A DNA stretch of 18,779 bases from positions 1 through 18,779 of the forward strand of contig JAKOGH010001144.1 in the NCBI GenBank assembly GCA_024811115.1. The letters are read 5' to 3'. The stretch comes from Terana coerulea (Eukaryota; Basidiomycota; Agaricomycetes; Polyporales; Phanerochaetaceae). Shown here one piece after another: positions 8,921 to 17,540 of this stretch (position 1 is its first letter; each line of letters starts with the position of its first letter). A model generated the notes under the pieces. The model made no database searches. It saw only the letters and a program-made list of their open reading frames with translations, and was not told where the DNA came from. The translations under genes and the position numbers were made by a program.

Positions 8921-9579
8921 GGCGGCAGGAGCCAAGTCGCGTCGCGCACGCGGTGTTCAGGGTCCCGCGGTGCACGCGAGCATGGAAACCGCCGAATTAC
9001 AGCCTAGTCGGGCTAAATGGTTCCCGCGCCACAAAGTGATGCCTATCACGAATCCAGCGCCGTACCTCAGGACTTGCACATGGACCATCACGACTTCGAC
9101 CGCAATCACCTGCAGAACGCTGAAACACACGGATGGATACCCCCGAAGTGTACGACAATCCAGTGGAGAACGCAAGCAATCGGGGCTAGCTAGCAAGCGT
9201 GGGTGTGGGACTTGCTTTGAGCCGCACTTGAAGCCGCGGCCCGAGTAGTGTCGGTGACCTACAAGCTTCTGTCAATTGTAGTGGGCAAGCTTCCCATCAT
9301 CCCAGTGAGCGTCTCTGCAATTTTGTGCTGAGGTTGTGACATCCTTACGTTGCTTTCAGCGCTGTTGTCAGTATCAGTAAACGCCTCGACACCGTCCCCA
9401 CGTTGTAGGCACGACTTGAGGGCTGCGGGCGACGTACACAGCGTGTTGAGGTCATATTTCAACGCAGCTACGGAGTGGTTGCGCGGCCGTCTTTCAACCA
9501 TGCCGCAGCGGTGGGTACGGTGCAGTGACGGAACAGGTGTTTGGCCGGATTTCAACCAGTATTCCAACCAGTCCGCAGC

Positions 9580-9602
9580 TGCCAGATTTCAACCATCTGG
9601 CA
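9580..9602. repeat. Perfect 8-bp inverted repeat
   Basis: TGCCAGAT (9580-9587) and ATCTGGCA (9595-9602) flank the 7-nt loop TTCAACC. The loop sequence also occurs in neighbouring ATTTCAACCA and TTCCAACCA strings at about 9550-9570. The arm sequence recurs near 10630 and 10720. Confidence 0.6.
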
Positions 9603-10629
9603 CATGCGCTGCAAGACGGGTGCGAGACTGCTGCCAGGTGGCCTTGGCGCCCTCTTGACGCCCTCATTATAATTGTGCATAAATTCGTAATAAATCATAA
9701 TATTAGCATAAAATCGTTTTATATTCATCCAGCCACTAGAATACTATACATTGAGATTACAGGGACTACATTGGGAGTATAGGAGAGAGCTAAATGTCAC
9801 AAGAATGCATACAGCCCACCTTTGCCCTCTATGCCCTGCTGGAACTGCTCACTCACCTGCAGTCACCTCCCGGGGTTTGAGCAAAGCACACCTTCAGCTC
9901 AGCTTGAGTTGAGCTTGGTCAAAGATGGAACTGTGCATGATGATGAGGGAGCAACACTGTAAGATCTGCAAAAACAAGTCAAATCAGCGCCATTGGCATT
10001 ATCATATGTGACGCACCTCTTGAGCAGAGCCCACATTCACTAATCTTCACACTATCCAAACTACATTCCATAAAGATTCGCACCTGACGAAAGGTGGGGT
10101 AAGTGAACGGGGACGGCCAAGGTACAAGAGCAAAGCGCGCGTACCGCTGTGACCGCCCCGAGGGTTTTCGACGCCGAAGGTCACTATATGCGTAACATAG
10201 TGAGAGAAAAGACCATGAAATATGAACATTTAACTTACTGTGTACTATACACGCATTCTCTCGTGCTTTCTCTGCTGTTGTCGATGAGCTACATCACAAC
10301 AAGCACCAAGCATGAGCTGCGCCACCTGGTGAGTACTTCTTCCTCGCTGAACTTGGACCTTTTAAGGACTGAGGACATACCATTCTTGACCCAGCTTTGT
10401 ATCCGTTGTGGTGCGACGACGGGGTGAGGTAGATGGTGGACGGCATGGGCACAGTGGACATCGAGGAGAGAACGAAGAGTCCAAGGTGCAGCCAAGTACA
10501 GCCAGCCAGCCGCCTTGATCGGATTTAAACTCCGCAGCAGACTTTCTTAATAAGGCAGGCGATCAGTCCGAGAGATAAGATTGAGATGAGATTTACTCGG
10601 GGTGAAGGAACCAACCACCTTGCAGACAA

Positions 10630-10727
10630 TCTGGCAGACACTCTTCGGACTGGCTGAAATCTGGACTCAATAATTCACCAGCCCCGCAGCAATACTGCAG
10701 CCAGGGGTAATTCACGCGTCTGCCAGA
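10630..10727. repeat. 10-bp inverted repeat, 98 bp end to end
   Basis: TCTGGCAGAC at 10630-10639 is the exact reverse complement of GTCTGCCAGA at 10718-10727. The core matches the smaller repeat at 9580-9602. The interior contains a loosely repeated AATTCACC/AATTCACG. Size and termini would fit a very short MITE-like remnant, but no target-site duplication was identified. Confidence 0.5.
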
Positions 10728-11057
10728 TAGCTACAATACAGGCCCAGACACTATTTCAACCACCCCACACCTCCGCTGGAGGTTTGACCTCAACACGCTG
10801 TGGTAAGCTGTGTTGTGCAAGGGATGAGTGAATTCAAAGCGTTGGCTGTCAGATGCGGAAGGCAGTAGGCAAGCCGTAAGGGGAGGACGGGCAGGGTTCA
10901 ACGTGATGGGTGCCTAGGTGCGTGGTTAATGGCCGTTAGTCTGGGCCGTTCCTTGACAGCGGATATTAGGGCGCTCCGCCACAATCGTCGACCCTCGCAA
11001 ACCCCTGATAACAGCGTCCCCGCGCCCAGTCCGCCTGCTTGCCCTCCTCCAACCACC

Positions 11058-12292
11058 ATGGGGGACCCGTTCCCCGTGGATGAAGCCCAGATCGTCGCCC
11101 TGTTCATGGAGGCCGTCGCGTACGGCGTCTACCTCGTCACTTTCGGCCTCTGCATGCGCGCGCTCTTCTGGGGCAAGGCGGGCAAGAAGGAGCGGTACAA
11201 CTGGCCGCTGGCCGTCATCGCCTTCCTCATGTTCGTCTTCGCGACGCTCGACGTCGCCTTTGGCCTGAAGCACAACCTCGACGCGTTCATCTTCTACCAC
11301 GGACCTGGGGGCCCGGACGCGGAGTTCGAGAAGATCTCGTATTGGGTCAATGTCATGAAGGTGCGTGGCGACAAATGGGCACTCGGTGCCGTAGCTGAAT
11401 CACATCACATGAAGGTTGTCGATACCCAAGCGATGACCCTCATTGGAGATGGCATGCTGGTATGTTCAGTTGCATAGCGTGGGAAGCGATTGACTCATGG
11501 ACGGTTCAGATCTATCGATGTTTGGCTGTCTTCACGTGGAGATGGATCGTCGTCGTCTTCCCGGTTCTTTTGTGGTTAGCCAACACGGCCGTCTCAATCC
11601 TCATCATATACATCACGGCAACGCTTCGCACAAATACCCTCATAAACACCATCACGCTATCTCCACTCATTACCTCTTTCCTCGTACTCACTCTTGTAAC
11701 TAACCTGCTGACAACTGGTAAGCCTGCGCTCAGTTGCCCCGGGGAACATATGCTGAATCATGGCCATAGGCTTGATCGTCTGGCGAATATGGCGCATTGA
11801 CAGGGAGACCACACGATACTCTTCCGTGAAGTCGTCCAAACCATCCAGGCTTGGGAACGTCATCCGCCTCATCATCGAGTCCGGTCTCCTGTATACTACC
11901 CTCGTCCTGATCACATTTGGCACCCAACTCGCCGGCAGCAATGCCGTGTACGGCGTGTCTGAAGTGGTACGTGCACATTACGTCTTCTGCCACGCGCCAG
12001 CCTCACGACGCCGCTTCCCTAACAGATGGTCATCGTGGTCGGCATCTCCTTCAACCTCATCATCATCCGTGTCGACAAGGGCGTGGCCGCGGGCGAGACG
12101 TACAGCGATGCCCCCGCGAGCTCCATCGCGCTCGAGTTCAGCTCCACGAAGCCGGGCTCCCAGCACTCTGCGTCCGGCGTGGAAGTCATGGTCTCGAGGG
12201 TCGTGGACTGCGACGTCTCCGGGTACGGTCAGGAGGCTGTCACGCTGGAGGCTCTCGAGAGCGGCTCCAAAGGACATTGGGAAGCCGTCTAG
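11058..12292 (+). CDS. Seven-transmembrane integral membrane protein of unknown function, 339 aa
   Basis: Exons are 11058-11360, 11415-11459, 11510-11717, 11770-11966 and 12026-12292; introns are 50-59 nt. The exons sum to 1020 nt, 339 residues plus TAG, with every phase consistent and no lesion. The start sits in a strong context (ACCACCATGG) after a pyrimidine-rich leader. Seven hydrophobic helices are visible, starting with VAYGVYLVTFGLCMRALFW, WPLAVIAFLMFVFATLDVAF and the MTLIGDGMLIYRCLAVF segment and ending with VMVIVVGISFNLIIIRVD. Conserved-looking landmarks are ISYWVNVMK, IGDGMLIYR, TLVTNLLTT and LIIESGLLYT. After helix 7 comes a hydrophilic Ser/Gly/Glu-rich tail of about 80 residues, presumably cytosolic. 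From memory, Agaricomycetes carry many paralogs with this layout annotated only as membrane or hypothetical proteins. A receptor role is possible but unproven. The first intron (54 nt) has no in-frame stop, so its removal rests on splice consensus and family continuity. Confidence 0.88.
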
Positions 12293-12650
12293 CCCCTACG
12301 ATCGCCTCGCACACACTACGCGGACATTGCTATCGTTTTTGCTGTATACGGCTATCCCTCGCTGTTGTTGTACCACGCACCGTGTAGACTACTAACCGAC
12401 CTTGCTGACATAATACCTAGTATACCCGCTGCTGGGCAGGGCACCGAGCGTTGATACTGCCTGTGTCTAGAGGGCTTCCATGATGATGATAGCCTTGAAG
12501 ATGGCTTTGGCAACATTTAATTTCCTGGTTCCGCCTCGCGATGAACTCAATCAGCTCGCTTAGTATATGTGGTCGAAATTGGAGCGCCGATGTTCGTTTT
12601 AACCTCTACGACGACAATCGTGCGCTAGCTGCTGCCCGTTCTTACGCATC
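12293..12650. other. Intergenic region upstream of F-box-like copy A
   Basis: 358 bp between the 7-TM stop and the start of copy A. No open frame of note. It carries the 7-TM 3' UTR on the left and, at about 12541-12600, one copy of a module also found upstream of copy B. No TATA box was identified with confidence. Confidence 0.5.
12541..12600 (+). promoter_or_regulatory. Repeated upstream module, copy 1
   Basis: Begins with GAACTCAATCAGCTCGCTTA (12543-12562) and continues GGTCGAAATTGGAGCGCC, ending about 50 bp before the start of copy A. The first 18 bases match the module at 14060-14077, upstream of copy B, with few differences, so it was probably carried along in the tandem duplication and may contain promoter sites. 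Confidence 0.55.
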
Positions 12651-13699
12651 ATGGCGCAGGAACCATGGAGAATGTGAGTACTGACCTCAGGATACATATG
12701 AAGCGTATGGCCTGATCAGCCGTGTGCTTCAGAATCAACCTCGACAAACAAGAAGTGATACTTGTTGGACAGAACTCGGACAAGATCATCCTCAACAACG
12801 AGGAGGTGTCCAGCAATTTCCTCGCGCGGTTGCTCACCACGCCGGTTTTCATGTCTCTAACTGAGGTCCTGGCGACGCGGTAAGCCTCCGCTGCCCTGCT
12901 CGACCCGCACGCATATGCATCGCACTCACACGCGTCCCGACGTGCCTTCCAGCAAGCCCCGTGCGCTGAGCGCAGACGACCCCAGGCCGATGGGCCTCCC
13001 CGCAGAGCTCATCATCCTCATCTTCAACGCGATCCCCACCCTGCGCGACGCCACCGCCCTGGGCATCACCAGCTCGACCCTGCTCGCCCTCGGCTACCGC
13101 CGCATCGCGGCGCTCACGCTGCAGACGTGGGCGCCCTGGGCGGGCGACCGCCTCATCTGCCTCCCGCCCGCCACCGGCCCCGGCCCCGCGCTGCACGCCG
13201 GCCTCCCGCCCCGCCTCCTCGCCGACGCCGCGCTCGCCGCGACGCTCGAGCAGAGCAGCGCCGTGCTGTCGGCGCGCGCCGCCGCGTACCGGACGTACGG
13301 CCGTGACCCGGGCGCGCGCTTCGCGGTCCTCCCGCCGTCCGCGCGCGCGCTCCGCCGCACGGCGCCTGCGTTCGACTGGCCGCGCTTCGGCGGCGTCGCG
13401 CTCGCGGACTACCCCGCGGACCGCGTGTGGGCGGCGTGCAACACGTCGCGGCGGCAGTACGTGCGGCTGCGCACGACGCCGGACGCGGGCGCGCTCGCGT
13501 ACGAGGACGTGTTCATCTACGAGTGCGGGAAGCCGCTGTGCACGCTGCTGCGCTGGATGGAGGGCGCGGAGGGGCCGTGGGCGGGGATCGGATCCGGGTC
13601 ACGACGGTGGAGAGGCTGGAGGCGGAGGTGGGGCCGGAGGAGTGGCGGGAGTGGCGGGATTTGCTGCAGGGTAGGGTTATACCCCGGCCTGAATTCTAG
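12651..13699 (+). CDS. F-box-like protein, tandem copy A, one apparent frameshift
   Basis: Exons are 12651-12673, 12733-12879 and 12953-13699; introns are 59 and 73 nt. The start MAQEPWR leads into INLDKQEVILVGQ, and exon 3 has an F-box-like segment MGLPAELIILIFNAIPTLRD followed by LGYRRI, then APWAGDRLICLP. F-box proteins usually recruit substrates to SCF ubiquitin ligases; here the assignment rests on the LPxELxxxIFxxIPTL pattern only, and the C-terminal domain is unrecognised. The frame slips at the G4 run 13583-13586. With one more G it continues as DRIRVTTVERLEAEVGPEEW and ends at TAG 13697-13699, paralleling copy B (NRIKITALEKLEVEVGPEEW); as given the frame would end near 13736 with an Arg/Gly-rich tail. 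Corrected length is 305 aa. Exon 3 is extremely GC-rich, far above copy B. The family seems common in polypores, by memory. Confidence 0.74.
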
Positions 13700-13860
13700 A
13701 GACTGCTGCGTTAGGGTAGCAATAGCAAGGCTATGACGCGAAGAGTTTCCTGCAAATTACCATGGTGCTGTCTGCGTTGTCTGCAGGGCTTTAGCGATGA
13801 TTGTGCTTAGCCATGCATATGATGGCGGCATGCAGATGTCCATGCGATTCTCTAGCTTCT

Positions 13861-13920
13861 TGCATGAACTTACTCAGTTCGCTTACAGTTCAAACTGAAG
13901 CACTCATGATGCTCATGTAT
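13861..13920 (+). promoter_or_regulatory. Repeated upstream module, copy 2 (without its own gene)
   Basis: GAACTTACTCAGTTCGCTTA (13866-13885) is followed by TTCAAACTGAAGCACTCA at 13889-13906. The latter matches TTCAAACTAAAGCGCTCA at 14086-14103 with two differences. No paralog exon follows directly, so this is either a remnant of an extra duplicated unit or a repeated upstream activating region. Confidence 0.55.
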
Positions 13921-14055
13921 TTCGGCGAGCGTCTGTTCTCAAGCTCTCCGCGCCTGCAATGAGAAATTGACCATGGTCCTCCTCAAACCGCAAAACACTG
14001 ACTGCGGTATAATTTGTGGTCCACATTGCGCTGAATCTATTTAAAGCTCCTCCTC

Positions 14056-14110
14056 GTGTGAACTCAATCGGTTCACTTCACTTGATTCAAACTAAAGCGC
14101 TCAGGTTGTT
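14056..14110 (+). promoter_or_regulatory. Repeated upstream module, copy 3
   Basis: GAACTCAATCGGTTCACTTC (14060-14079), then TTCAAACTAAAGCGCTCA (14086-14103), ending about 25 bp before the would-be start of copy B. It shares its left half with the module at 12543 and both halves with the one at 13866. Confidence 0.55.
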
Positions 14111-14131
14111 CGGTTTGACCATCAGGACGAG

Positions 14132-15164
14132 ATGCCGCGGAAATAATACTGGAGATTGTGAGTTATGACCTTGGGATAATACGTATGCAGTGTCTGGTCT
14201 GACGCATTATATACTTTAGAGTTGATCTCGACAAACGAGAAGTGATACTTATTAGAGAGAACCGCGGGGATGGTGCTATGCTCAGCTACTACGAGGCTGG
14301 TAACATATTTTCACGGCTATTTACTACGCCTGTAAATATGCATTTAGCTAATGTTTTGGCCTTGTGGTAAGCCTCGATTGTCTCACTTGGGCGCTTTGTG
14401 CTCACAGCGTTCATGGACTGTCATCCAGCAAGCCGCATGCGATGAGGGGAGCAGAACCCAAGCCCATGGGTTTACCCACAGAGCTCATCTTCCTCATCTT
14501 CGATGCGATCCCCACCCTGCGGGACGCAATTACTCTGGGTATCACCAACTCGACCCTGCTGTCCCTCGGCTACCGCCGCATCGAGGAGCTCACGCTGCAG
14601 ACCTGGGCGCCCTGGGCGGGCGACCGCCTCATCTGCCTCCCTTCCCCAACCGACACCCGCCGGCACGCCGGCCTCCCACCCTGCCTTCTCGCAGACACCG
14701 CGCTTCTGGCCGCGCTCGGCTCACACCCAAACGGCGCAGTGCTCGCGCAGCACGCGGCGGCGTACCCGATTTATAGCATCCAGCCGGCCTTCCCGCACAT
14801 TCCGCCCTCCGTGTGCATGGTCCGCCACCGGGCATCCGCGTTCGACTGGCCGCGCGTCGGCGACGTCGCGTTTGCGGACTATCCCTCGCATCTGACGTGG
14901 GCGGTGTGCGACCTCTCGCGGCGGCAGTACGTACGGCTCCCTGAGAACTCAATCAATGTAGAGCCTTCGTTCGTGACGGCTTTTAGCCACGGACTTGGGA
15001 AGTACATCTTTCCGCTGTTATGCTGGACGACAACAGAGGAGGGACCGTGGGCTGGCAACCGCATCAAAATCACGGCTTTGGAAAAACTGGAGGTAGAAGT
15101 GGGGCCGGAGGAGTGGAAGAAATGGTGCGATTTTCAAGCGAAAGATTACAAGCAAGAAGAGTAG
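14132..15164 (+). CDS. F-box-like protein, tandem copy B, nonsense codon in exon 1
   Basis: Exons aligned to copy A are 14132-14157, 14220-14366 (147 nt, the same length as exon 2 of copy A) and 14429-15164; both introns are 62 nt. Exon 1 reads ATG CCG CGG AAA TAA TAC TGG AGA, so the ATG that corresponds to the copy A start is followed by a stop at 14144-14146. After it the frame is open to TAG 15162-15164 with conserved splice sites. Matching segments are LDKREVILI, MGLPTELIFLIFDAIPTLRD, LGYRRIEELTLQTWAPWAGD, FDWPRVGDVAFADYP and LEVEVGPEEWKKW. A downstream ATG in exon 2 (14278-14280) could start a shorter protein that keeps the F-box-like region. So this is either a recent pseudogene, a gene using a later start, or a sequence error. 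Full corrected length would be close to 302 aa. Its stop lies 2 bp from that of the protease on the other strand. Confidence 0.7.
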
Positions 15165-15166
15165 AA

Positions 15167-16582
15167 TTACTTCAAAGTCGCGAAGCCTACACGGTTGTTT
15201 GTCAAGTCGAACGTGGAGTACACATTCTGGAGGAACGTATCACCGACGACCCAGAACGAGAAGCCGGTCGTGCCAACAAGCGCTCCGACGCAGTCCTTCG
15301 AGCCTTGAGACACCCGCCCCAAGTTGAACAGGCTCGGAGTGATGCTGAACGCGCGGCCACCGAAGGTCATGCTGACGCGCTCCGTGGCTGAGCACGGGAA
15401 GCTGTAGAAGCCCTGTCCGACGGTCGATGTCTGACTCTTGCTTCCGGGAATAGCAGCATAGAATGCCTGCACTTGCTTAGCGGGCGCAACGATCAAGGTC
15501 GTGCCGGTGTCGATGATAGACTGCACGTTGGTCAAAGGAGTGTTGCCGTTGACCGTCACAGCGTCCAGTTTGACCTGCCAGTACCCCTGCGCACACAACG
15601 TCAACGGTGAATGACGACTGAGGGTATTTAGAACACATACCTGGGTCGTGACTGGGACATACGTGAAGCTGCCAGTGTAGAGCTTGCTGTTGGTCCCGCC
15701 AAGAAGGAGCTCTGCACCAGAGGCTGACAGCTTGAAGGAGAATACTGAGGCGGCGACCCGCTTCTGGGAGACCAGCGACTGAAACACCGGAGGCGCATTG
15801 TACGATGAGATGCTCTGGTATGCCATTCCCATAAGGCCATCCGGAGGGAAATTGTCGATGCCGAAACTGGCGGAGTACGAAGTCGCAGCACCCAGCCGTT
15901 GCTTGGTCGCCTAGCAAATGGTTAGCCAATCATACTCCTGCACGCAGATAGATACGTACTGTAAGGCCAGCGATAGACACTGTATCAGTATACTGCTCTC
16001 CTTTCGTCTCCCCGAGCCATATGTGAGGTCGAAGGTCTTGTGGACGTCGACCGCGGTGGAGCTCGCAGAGAAGTTGTAACGCTTGTGTCCATCGCACCCA
16101 GAGCATTTTGGCCCAGGAACAAACAAGTCGCTGCTGCCAGTGTCAAATTGTACTGTGAACGACTGAGAGGGAGTGCCAATGGTCAGCGTGCCCTGCCACA
16201 GCTCGCCGTCGTTTTCGTCCGTCAGGAGTACCGAGCCTTTTGTAGTCGTCAATGCCCGGCGAGTGAGTGTGCCGTTGGATCCGAGGAACGGCGTGTCCAG
16301 TGGGTGAGGCTTGCCGGTGTTGGCTTCGTAGGCAGCAAATCCATCCTCATATTTTCTATCGATGGTTTCATGGTTAGCTGTGGGTAACTTGAGACGTACG
16401 TGGAAGACATACGAGATGGTCCTTTCAAGGATAGCAAGCAGAGCAATGGGATCGACGATGTCGTCCAGCGAGAACCCGTCGCGCTTGCTTAAAGCAATCT
16501 TGTATACACCCTGGTCGACAGAGGTGGGAGAAGCGAAAGCGAGGAGAGCGAGAGAAGAGGTGACAAAAGCGATGGTCAACAT
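15167..16582 (-). CDS. Secreted pepsin-type aspartic protease (A1 family, polyporopepsin-like), one apparent frameshift
   Basis: An endopeptidase of the acid pepsin clan, exported and probably self-activated. Minus-strand exons are 16582-16413, 16355-15960, 15910-15641 and 15586-15167; introns are 57, 49 and 54 nt. A signal peptide is clear (MLTIAFVTSSLALLAFAS), followed by a propeptide with a dibasic RR at about 89-90. The catalytic aspartates are D128 in FDTGSSD and D305 in IIDTGTT; the flap tyrosine is Y169 in LTYGSG. CSGC at 141-144 suits the first disulfide. The C-terminus TFDLTNNRVGFATLK is typical of fungal pepsins. Directly after the flap motif the C4 run 16010-16013 must be read as five for the frame to go on as ETKGEQYTDTVSIAGL; as given it ends near 15911. 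With that base the exons make 419 codons (418 aa), the normal family length. A TATA box lies about 100 bp upstream. Confidence 0.95.
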
Positions 16583-16679
16583 CGTGTGCGAAGAAGATTG
16601 AAGAGTTGGGGAGGGTATATGTGAAGATGAAAGTCGAAAGCAGGAGCGCAGCTGAGGAATACGAGCTGCTGGCGCGGCA

Positions 16680-16686
16680 TTTTATA
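16680..16686 (-). promoter_or_regulatory. TATA box of the aspartic protease gene
   Basis: The minus strand reads CCTATAAAATGCC, with TATAAAA at 16686-16680, about 100 bp before the protease ATG. A pyrimidine-rich leader lies just before the start codon. Position and context fit a strong, regulated promoter for a secreted enzyme. Confidence 0.65.
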
Positions 16687-16696
16687 GGCCTCAGAG

Positions 16697-16841
16697 CAGA
16701 GGCTGACCGGAGACGCGAAAGTCGTCAGCCTTGCTGCCAGCCTGCGAGGAAGGGAGAAGAAGCATTAGTACGTCATATACGTCGTGCGACATTGCTTTAC
16801 CCAGAGGCTGACCAGAGTTACGACCAGCGATCGAGGCTGAC
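16697..16841. repeat. Repeated GAGGCTGAC elements upstream of the protease
   Basis: CAGAGGCTGACC occurs exactly at 16697-16708 and 16802-16813, and a shorter GAGGCTGAC at 16833-16841; TCGAGGCTGCC near 16946 is a weaker relative. They lie upstream of the TATA box on the protease promoter side and could be binding sites for a regulator, which is inference. Confidence 0.45.
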
Positions 16842-17540
16842 TTGCCTATGTTCAGTCTAGTTCCCGAGATGAAGCAGAGTTAAGACGTAGCAAGCGTAAC
16901 GCAGTCATGTGAGCCACTATGAGAGTAACCCGTCCAGCCGCAGTCGAGGCTGCCAACAGCTAGAGCTGACGAATCGCGAGTGCCAGTGGCCTGCGCACTG
17001 GGCTCTCCTGAATGCTTGTGCCAGAGAATCAAGAGACGGATATGTTTCTCCGAGCCTTGTTCAGCGTCGCCCACCAGGTTGTGTGAGTGGATGGCATAGT
17101 CAGAGAGTGCGTCCAAGCCTGAGTTGTTGATGTGGTAGAGAGAAAGAGCGTGGGAATACTCTAATCGGCGACGCCACAAAGCTTGGCTGTTCGGCAATGC
17201 CGCACCAAATTCCGGTTACTTCCAAGCTAACACACAACCAAAACTTCAAAGCTCGAAGAAAAATGTATACAGAAACGGGTAACGATCGTGGTGCGAGATG
17301 TCTAGCGCAAGGGCCCCTACCGCCCGCCAGCTTCTCAAACTTGGAAGCGGTTGCCGAATAGCAGGGGTGAAGGAAAACAGAACAGAAGCGGTAATGAGCG
17401 ACGGAGACGATATCATCCAGAGAAAAGCGTGGGCAAGCAGAGTCCTTGTAACATAAACACCGAAGACAGAGAGCTGGCGAATGAATATGTGGATTCAGAA
17501 TCATTATCGCAAACGTGACGAAAACGAAAACAGGGTCAAA

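Larger units (their letters stand above)
8921..11057. other. Gene-poor 2.1-kb region
   Basis: No gene could be supported here. Open frames up to 117 codons on either strand lack motifs and have no convincing exon partners. The left end must hold the NNF1 promoter, and the right end the 7-TM gene promoter with a pyrimidine-rich leader before 11058. About 9660-9770 is markedly AT-rich. A minus-strand stretch around 10289-10495 has a plausible donor (GTATGT) and acceptor (CACCAG) but its frame ends soon after, so it is not called. Inverted TCTGGCA-type repeats (9580-9602, 10630-10727) and scattered TTTCAACCA strings hint at a decayed mobile element or shared regulatory sites; neither can be shown. 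Confidence 0.45.
13700..14131. other. Intergenic region between the two F-box-like copies
   Basis: 432 bp with no coding potential that I can support. It holds two further copies of the upstream module (13861-13920 and 14056-14110), a TATTTAAAG string near 14038-14046 that could act as a TATA element for copy B, and otherwise nothing recognised. Confidence 0.5.
16583..17540. other. Intergenic region upstream of the protease and downstream of the adaptor gene
   Basis: About 960 bp with no supported gene. The left part is the protease promoter (TATA box and repeated GAGGCTGAC elements listed separately). The right part, next to the adaptor stop at 17541, presumably holds its 3' UTR. Open frames of up to 134 codons on the minus strand lack motifs. 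Confidence 0.5.

Noticed and set aside
10289..10495. Minus-strand frame with a plausible GTATGT...CACCAG intron
   Set aside because: After splicing the frame ends within about a dozen codons and nothing resembles a known family.
13303..13674. Arg-rich plus-strand frame overlapping copy A
   Set aside because: A shadow of a very GC-rich coding exon in another frame.
12915..13736. Long frame of copy A continuing past 13590 with an Arg/Gly-rich tail
   Set aside because: Copy B and the alternative frame both give the conserved VGPEEW ending, so the Arg/Gly tail is a shifted-frame artefact.
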